From Atherinomorus stipes (lineage: Eukaryota > Chordata > Actinopteri > Atheriniformes > Atherinidae), in contig JALJCO010013434.1 of assembly GCA_023101725.1 (NCBI GenBank), positions 310,001 through 374,000 on the forward strand: a stretch of DNA of 64,000 nucleotides. Direction: 5' to 3'. Made by a program: the position numbers and the translations under genes. Positions within the stretch are counted from its first letter, which is position 1. The number at the start of each line of letters is the position of its first letter. Positions 58,043 through 64,000 of this stretch are shown here, in pieces. The notes under the pieces were generated by a model that did not search any database, was not told the DNA's origin, and worked only from the letters and a program-made list of their open reading frames with translations.

Positions 58043-61000
58043 ATAACATGTTTTAAGTAGGGCTGTCAGTTTAATGCATTAATTAGATTAATTAATTAAA
58101 CTGAAAATTAATGCATTAAAAAAATTATCATGATTTATTCAGAGTCCCAATTCAATGCATGAACATTTCAAATTTGGCCCACTGAATGACCCGGGCGGCG
58201 GGTGGCGGTAATGCACCTAAAGCTGTTTGCCAACCGCCAATAAACACCAGAAGAAGAAGAAGAAGAAGAAGAAGAAGAAGAAGAAGACGTGTCAATGAGT
58301 CACTGTACAAAACTTCATAAGCTGTGTTGGAGCAGGGTTGCATGGAAACCTTAAAGGACTGTGGCCCTTGAGGACCATTGTTCCCCACAACTGCTTTAGC
58401 AGATATTAGATTAAAATTACATTAATTAGATTAATTACAAATTCTCTAAATATTAATTTGATAATTGGCCTGACATACCTAGTTTTAAGTTTTAGTAACC
58501 TAGATAATGATTTCACATAATTACCTTATGTAATATTCATTGTTCCTATCTGTTTATTTTAATAAGAGAGTCCATGGTTATACGTAGCTCTACTCTAGAA
58601 ACGTTGGTTATAATTATTGATAATTATTGGGTGATGTGATCACGTCTCTTGTTTCGTGCCAGAAGATGAGCTGCGGGATTTTGAACGTACTGTAAGTGCT
58701 GCATAAGCGTCTGATCTAGACCGATGTACAGAGCATTACAATAGTCCAGCCTTGATGATATGAATGCATGTATAGCTCTTTCGAAGCCTGCATGAGGGAG
58801 ATACGGCTTAATTTTCGCCAGAGCTTTCAAGTGAAAAAAGCTGGTCTTGATTACAGAGTTTATATGTTTTTCGAACTTAAAAAATGGATCTACTGTCACA
58901 CCCAAACTCTTTGCAAAAGGCCGACAATAGTCAGACAAAGGACCAATAGCACTGGGTTGACCGATAAAAGGGTTATTTTTTCCAAAGACGAGGATTTCCG
59001 TTTTGTCTTTATTTAAAAACATAAAATTTGCACCCATCCATGCCTGCATCTCTTGGACACAGTTCTGCAGCGAATTTACAGCAGATTTGCTGTCTGTTGT
59101 AGACACAGGAATGTAAATCTGGATGTCGTCCACAAAACAATGAAAAAGGACATTATATTTTCTAAAGATGGAGCCCAGCGGAAGCAGATAAAGAGCGAAA
59201 AGGAGGGGTGCTAATACTGACCCTTGGGGGACGCCAAAGTTTATAGGAGACACTGAGGAAGAAAACTGGCCCAAGTTCACAGAAAAACTCCTACCAGAGA
59301 GATATGAGCGAAACCATCTTAAAGCCGAGTCTTTTATGCCTACGAGGGACTCCAGGCGAGTTAAAAGGATGTTGTGATTCACGGTGTCAAAAGCTGCCGA
59401 CAAGTCTAGTAACAGCAAAACTGCAGAATTTCCTGCACCAACTGTTAAGAGAAGATCATTAAACATTTTCAGGGGGGCTGTTTTAGTGCTGTGGCGCAAT
59501 TTAAAGCCAGATTGGAATTTCTCGCCAATGTGATTTAGGTCTAAATATTCCTGCAGTTGGGAAAAGGCAACTTTTTCTAAAACTTTCGATAAAAAAGGCA
59601 ATTTAGATATCGGTCTGAAATTTGCAAGAACATTTGGGTCAAGGTTGGCTTTTTTGATGAGTGGCTGTATGACTGCATGCTGCCACTCAGCAGGGAATGA
59701 GCCAGACATAAAATAATTATTTACCAGCTGATATAACAAACCAAACCATCTGAAAATCAGTAGAAAATTGAGCAAATTATGGTTATTTAAAAACTACATG
59801 CACCATTAAAAACAATATAATGAGTGGGTGAGCTGACTATGGCAAGATGGCTACCAGTGCAGACGTTCGAAATGTTCTCATGTCCTGTCTAGTGATTACA
59901 GGATATCTATGGACATTGGCCCTCGATGACCAGGATTGAGAATCCCTGATCTAAGCCAACACTCACATCTATACCATATTTCATCGTTAAGTGTAAGAAA
60001 ATGTTTGTGAAGTGGAAAGAAAAAGAGAAATACACACTTACATTAATGAGTGAGCCGAGCCCAGCTGTGAACGCTATCAGGTAGAATACAAACCGCCAGC
60101 TGCACAGACACAGAAAACATAGCTATCTGTCATAAGTTTAAATTAAATGATTAAACTATCAGCTAAAGAAAACAGAGAAAAAGCTGGCTGATAAGACGTA
60201 CAGTATGAACCAGCAGGAAAATTACATTTGCCTAAAACTAAGTTTTAGTACAGACAGCAATAATTTGTAAAGAAACCTTAGATCCCACAGTAGGGGCTGG
60301 AAACATCAAGAACTGCCAGGCTGTCAGAGTTATTTACTGCCCACTTCTAAAAACAGCAGAAGATGAATTGGTCAAATCTTCCTCTCTCACTTTAAGGACC
60401 TGCAGCACCAAATTAAATGAAGATCCTCCTGAAGGTTTCTTGCTTCTATTTAATGGTTCCTGTCATTCCAAGAGAAATGTGGTTTCAGTCACGAAGGACT
60501 TCAGTCTCACAGTTTTCTCAGAAAAACGCAAAAATCAAATACCCTACTCTACAGAAAATAAATCTTTAAGTGGACTGCATGCAGCGAATTTCTGATAATA
60601 TTTCTGAGCATCTGCAGAACTTAAACAGGTGGATGGAAGCAATAATTACAGCTCAAGGGTACAGCTACAAAAATCAAATATTTCATTTGATCAGATTTAC
60701 TTCCTGATACTTCAAGACTCATTACTGCTTTGAAAACATTATCTCTATAACTGACAACTTAGTCGAAAAAGTCCTGGCTCTCACTATTCCTTGTAAAATT
60801 CCCCCCTTTATTGCATAATCCAGATTTTTAACTTCACAAAACACCTATCCATTACTGGGAACAGCAATTACATTTCCCCATCACCTATTCAACAACATAA
60901 AATGTTCATTTCTAAATGAGAATAACTAACCGATACATATACCTCAATATACAAAAATCAAAAGGAATCAAGACATTTTATCTCTTTTAATGTTGATCAC

Positions 61001-63507
61001 AGGATAGAAAACTAATTTCCAGCTAATCCAGCATAAAACCCTTCACAGGACACGTATCTCTGAGTATAAAGAACAGAAAATAGGATTTTCTATGTCTGCA
61101 CTCGGTGCACTATGGGTGTAACTGATACTGTTAACAGCAGCTGATTACTTTCATGCAGTCTGGGTTTGGCTGACAGGCTCAGAAAATCCTTCAGATATCC
61201 TGAGCTGCAGAATCCCCCTCTCTCTCCATCTCTGTGCCTTTCGGGAGATCTTCAAACAAGAAATAAACACACTAAGTACAAAAACAGCTTATATGTCTGA
61301 CCTCTCTATCACGAAGAAAAGAAATTCTGCAGAGATTAAAACAAATGAATAAAAAAACACCTAATTTCAATCAGTGAAAACCAATTGCAAATGTCGCATC
61401 TCTCAATAACATTGACTTGCTGTCCTTTAGGGAAAACAAACCGTTTCTTTGTGGTCATGTTTAGTTTAATCCACTCTGATTAAAAAAAAAAAAAAAGCAA
61501 CTCACGATGCCTCGCAGAATTTTTTTTGTGTTGCTGGGTCGGTCCTGGTTCCTTCTGTGTCTGAACCAGGTCTGGATCTTTCTTTGGGAGAGCCCACACT
61601 GCTTTACCAAGCTCGACACTTCACTCTGAATACATGCAAAACACAGAATATTCATACAACCATTTAAATATGATTCATCAGCCTCCTTTATCTCCTAACC
61701 ACTACACCTGATACTTTCAGTTACAACAAACTCAACAGAGGTTCAAAAGGTTGTGCTGTTGTGCTCCTAGACTGATGACTGATAATGACACAGTTTCTCT
61801 CCTCTCTTTCTCGTTCTGCACCCTGATACTTAACAAAGGCTTCTGTTACAGCTAACAGCTCCTTTGAGACTTAATTACAAGGCTACAAGTTTGTTATTCA
61901 AAAACAACAACATGTGCATCTTTTATTTGGCTATATGTAGACCGTTACTTGTGACATCATTGAGGGTGCAACATTTTCAACATGCTGTGCATCTTCCAAG
62001 AGAATCTACTGTGCTTGTTTCCTGATGTGTTTGTTGCCTGTGATTTACATGCCAGGAAAACAAAGAAATCCCAGCCTTAATGAAAAGGGAAGGCTTGCAA
62101 ATATGTCTGGGCACATGTGCATGAACATACTGCACACATGTCCATTGCACATGCACAGAAAGACAGTGCTCATTAAGAAGTGAAAACTTCATTTGATATA
62201 TCAAAGTGTGTCTTGTCCTGACATGTGAACAACTGTGCTTGTCTGCACAGACACACAAGCACAGCTCTGCCAAATGACACCAAGAGGCAGGTGCAAACTT
62301 TCCATGGGAAACTTAATCCTGCTGCATGTCAGCACCCGTTCATTGATTAGCATGGGAGAAACTCACAATGCACAAAGGAAGAGTTTTACATCCATGAAAT
62401 TATTTTTGTGCATCTTCCAAAGCAAATTCTAACAGCAGAATGCATTCACAAAAAGAAGTGATAGTGATAAAAGGTGACAACTGAGGTAAACAGACAGCAT
62501 ACTGATGGGGAAATTACTTAAGCACTCAAGCCTGAGGTTATTTTGGGAAATTTAAAACTGAAGCACCACACAGCTCCACAAATGCAAACCATTAAGACTG
62601 TAAAAATTGTAAATAAGAAAGTGAACTTACAGTTATTCAAAAAGATTTCTGATTTCAAGAGTACTGAGTATGTTGCAACAGAACTTGTTGGTACAGCCGT
62701 TTTTGCCAAGAGCAATCTTGTCAAAAAAGGAGCCAAATCCAGAGAATAAAATATGCCTCCCACAAAACAGTTAAAAGTGTTGTTTCATAACTAAAAACTG
62801 CACCTCTGTGACACATGAACCTCTCATCCTCAGAGACTTCCTGTTTTATAAGCAGTCCGCTGTTCAGAGCTCATCTAATAACACAAATAGTGGTTTTCAT
62901 CCTGGATGAGACCACGCCCAAAACAAGCCAAACTTTGTTTAAAAATGTGGAACAATGGGTTTACCGATATAGTTTTAACTTTTATGTTCTTATTTTGGTG
63001 GGTTATTATATATATATTCTAAATTAGTCCCGTCCCCCCGATTACAAACAGATTGAGGAAGCATGAAGCCATGATAAACGAGAAACGAGAGGGGAAATCA
63101 TCAGTGCAATAATTAATATCACTCCTAATCAATGTCAAAAAAGACTTTTATTTGCATTCATGCCAACCTTTTTAGATGGTAAGGAAGACTGTATAACATT
63201 TGGGCAGACAATGAAAAAATATCTTTTCATTAATCTTTCCTGTCCCTTCAGTCTCAGATGATAAATACATTTGACTTTTTTTTTTTGTTTATTTGATATT
63301 ATAATTATCATTATTTTTTTTCTATGATAAAATTGAGCACATATCTTGTAAAATTCAAACTCTGAATCAAGATGAACAGGAACACAAACTTGTGATGGTT
63401 GCCGACTGTTTTGCTTGTAGAAAGCTTCCAGCTTTGGAATAGACGGGGCACGAATTCGAATTCGATCCTTCACCCCTAAACATCTGCTAAACGGGACAGC
63501 GATGAGC
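50697..63507 (-). CDS. cers4: Ceramide synthase, CERS4-like (5' exon beyond the window; one-base frame break)
   Basis: Nine exons are visible: 63507-63390, 61625-61506, 60099-60042, 56796-56746, 54794-54702, 54134-54006, 51472-51366, 51133-50977, 50903-50697. The N-terminal coding exon lies past 64000. The homeobox-like domain has [20 protein letters not shown]. The TLC/Lag1p active region has [14 protein letters not shown]...HDSSDFLLE with the His-His and two Asp residues needed for catalysis. The C-terminal membrane helices contain [20 protein letters not shown]. The acidic tail [20 protein letters not shown] resembles the CK2 target of this family. ER membrane enzyme making (dihydro)ceramide from sphingoid base and acyl-CoA. 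Residues favour CERS4 over CERS2/3. Exon 61625-61506 carries eight A where seven keep the frame (NTKK|FCEAS), which would truncate the protein before the catalytic domain. Acceptor of 51472 is an AAG. Confidence 0.85.
52530..52657 (+). mobile_element. SINE/LINE tail copy ending in (GGAT)n
   Basis: GGCTGGCAGCCAGTCCAGGG, CGTACCC and AGACTCCAGCCC, followed by an ATGGATGGATGGATGG tail, form the common fish tail module also seen near 28050. It lies in a cers4 intron. Confidence 0.6.
52715..52850 (-). mobile_element. Opposite-strand copy of the same tail module
   Basis: Begins with CCATCCATCC. The reverse complement contains CCAGGGTGTACCCTGCCTCT and CCAGC.TCCCCCTGACCCTG. With the copy at 52530-52657 it forms a head-to-head inverted pair about 60 bases apart. 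Confidence 0.58.
55658..55675. repeat. (GGGT)n short tract
   Basis: Four to five copies of GTGG/GGGT inside a cers4 intron. Confidence 0.7.
57109..57191. repeat. Long imperfect hairpin
   Basis: The arms GGACAAACTAATTAATCCAG and, in reverse complement, GGACAACTGATTAATCCAGG pair over about 30 bases (also GTGTGTCTGA / GTGTGCCTGA) around a loop of about 22 bases. Confidence 0.75.
57381..57998. mobile_element. 618-bp inverted-repeat element (AGGGCYGTCA ends) bordered by mirrored microsatellites
   Basis: The left end AGGGCCGTCAAACAATTAAT mirrors the right end, whose reverse complement is AGGGCTGTCAGCATTAATGC. Sub-terminal TTAATCG/CGATTAA repeats occur at both ends. Outside, TATATATGTGTGTGTATT (left) is mirrored by AATACACACA...TATATAT (right). 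The plus-strand frame at 57596-57892 resembles no known protein. Confidence 0.65.
58000..58042. repeat. (CA)n(TA)n compound microsatellite
   Basis: CA units followed by about 12 TA units. The mirror image lies at 57334-57379. Confidence 0.88.
58059..58287. mobile_element. Second AGGGCTGTCA-type repeat end with AAG tail
   Basis: Starts AGGGCTGTCAGTTTAATGCA. After an AT-rich part with repeated TTAATGCATTAA comes the common fish module GGTAATGCACCTAAAGCTGT, TTGCCAACCGCCAATAAACA, then an (AAG)n tract at 58251-58287. Confidence 0.55.
58251..58287. repeat. (AAG)n trinucleotide microsatellite
   Basis: About 12 AAG units, the tail of the repeat module just upstream. Confidence 0.9.
58624..59775 (-). 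mobile_element. CR1/L2-like LINE: partial reverse-transcriptase ORF
   Basis: An uninterrupted 383-codon frame carries the RT blocks in order: [17 protein letters not shown] (about 53-69), [17 protein letters not shown] (motif A, about 121-137), [16 protein letters not shown] (motif B, about 181-196) and [11 protein letters not shown] (catalytic box, about 213-223). The C terminus stops abruptly at [11 protein letters not shown], where the family normally continues HITPVL..LHWLPV. The N-terminal endonuclease is missing. It is thus truncated at both ends yet frame-intact, so it is fairly young. Same strand as the host cers4 gene, within its intron. Confidence 0.85.
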
Positions 63508-64000
63508 CTGAGGAGACAAAAAACAGTAGACCTGGAATGACACAAGCAATCACTATAGTGTTACACTGGCAGTACAACAAGCTGAATAATTGTATGAGAA
63601 TATTCCAGCTGCATTAACAGGATGATCCTAACTCTGTACAGTATGCAGCATGGAAATGGGATATACCCATTACGTGGCCCCTGACAGCTTGCAGAGCTGC
63701 TCCCTTTGTGATATTTGACCAGATAGCCTTTGTCATTAGCCAATATCACATCAAGAGACACTTGATCTCTGTGTATGTGTGAGACGACGGACAGAAAGAT
63801 AGAAAAAATGAGGGACAACGTGAGTGCGTAAGCATGGACAAGATGCTTTGATAAATGTGTGCTTGTGTGCACACATCTACAAGCACATGTGTAACCTTAT
63901 CTCAGAAATAATCATCCTGAAGTGGGCATGGAGGGAGAGATCAGAGAGAATGAGAAGGTCAATGTGGCTTTACACAAAGACACACACACACACACTGTAG
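63508..64000. other. cers4 intron sequence up to the window edge
   Basis: Upstream (minus strand) of the cers4 exon beginning at 63507. No exon coding the expected N terminus with its FxxWFW...LPP-type start was found, so that exon must lie beyond 64000. A short CA tract sits at about 63980-63996. Confidence 0.55.

Larger units (their letters stand above)
56888..59948. mobile_element. Composite hAT-type element with perfect 8-bp target duplication
   Basis: Left end CAGGGATTCACAACACTGGT; the reverse complement of the right end is CAGGGATTCTCAATCCTGGT. Similarity continues through CCTCTAGGGCCA / CATCGAGGGCCA. The 8-mer ATCTAAGC flanks both sides exactly (56880-56887 and 59949-59956), as hAT transposases produce. 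The interior holds further repeats: a hairpin (57109-57191), a TIR element (57381-57998), another repeat end (58059 on), an AAG tract, a second hAT-like end (about 58325-58385) and a LINE fragment (58624-59775). All lie in one cers4 intron. Confidence 0.8.

Overview
The window is vertebrate nuclear DNA, almost certainly from a ray-finned (teleost) fish. The genes have many short exons with GT/AG introns. Introns and spacers hold CA microsatellites, GGAT/CCAT tetranucleotide tracts, Tc1-, hAT- and Harbinger-like DNA elements and CR1/L2-type LINE relics. A closer placement (percomorph, perhaps cichlid-like) is only an impression from the repeat types. No prokaryotic features, CRISPR array, tRNA or rRNA gene was seen.

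Layout, left to right. From 1 to about 12 kb no gene is supported; this stretch holds decayed transposons and microsatellites. From about 12.25 to 24.2 kb, minus strand, lies an ENC1/KLHL25-type BTB-Kelch gene: a CpG-rich 5' exon near 24 kb, two coding exons (22722-21700 and 21620-20874; 589 aa) and probably a distant 3'UTR exon at 13716-12255. At 29238-30063, plus strand, is timm13 (three exons, 95 aa). At 41045-32370, minus strand, is tmprss9 (15 coding exons, 797 aa in my model), running towards timm13. At 46350-44290, minus strand, is lsm7 (four exons). At 46682-48684, plus strand, is a second BTB-Kelch gene (three exons, 566 aa) that diverges from lsm7 across about 330 bp. From 63507 to 50697, minus strand, is a ceramide synthase, best matched to CERS4. 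Its first coding exon lies beyond the right edge.

The lsm7 - tmprss9 - timm13 neighbourhood, with tmprss9 and timm13 converging, resembles the human 19p13.3 arrangement as I recall it. The genes are functionally unrelated housekeeping and cell-surface genes: mitochondrial import, mRNA decay/splicing, membrane serine protease, ubiquitin-ligase adaptors and sphingolipid synthesis. The grouping therefore reflects conserved synteny, not a pathway.

The most notable observations are: a one-base excess in an A run that breaks the cers4 homeobox-like exon; a tmprss9 with an LDLa-protease-LDLa-protease layout and two intact catalytic triads; a 3 kb nested transposon in a cers4 intron, bounded by a perfect 8-bp target duplication; and a 398-bp fold-back element nested in another repeat inside tmprss9. 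I found no convincing previously undescribed biological system. Exon boundaries were placed by eye from splice signals, reading frame and remembered family sequences.
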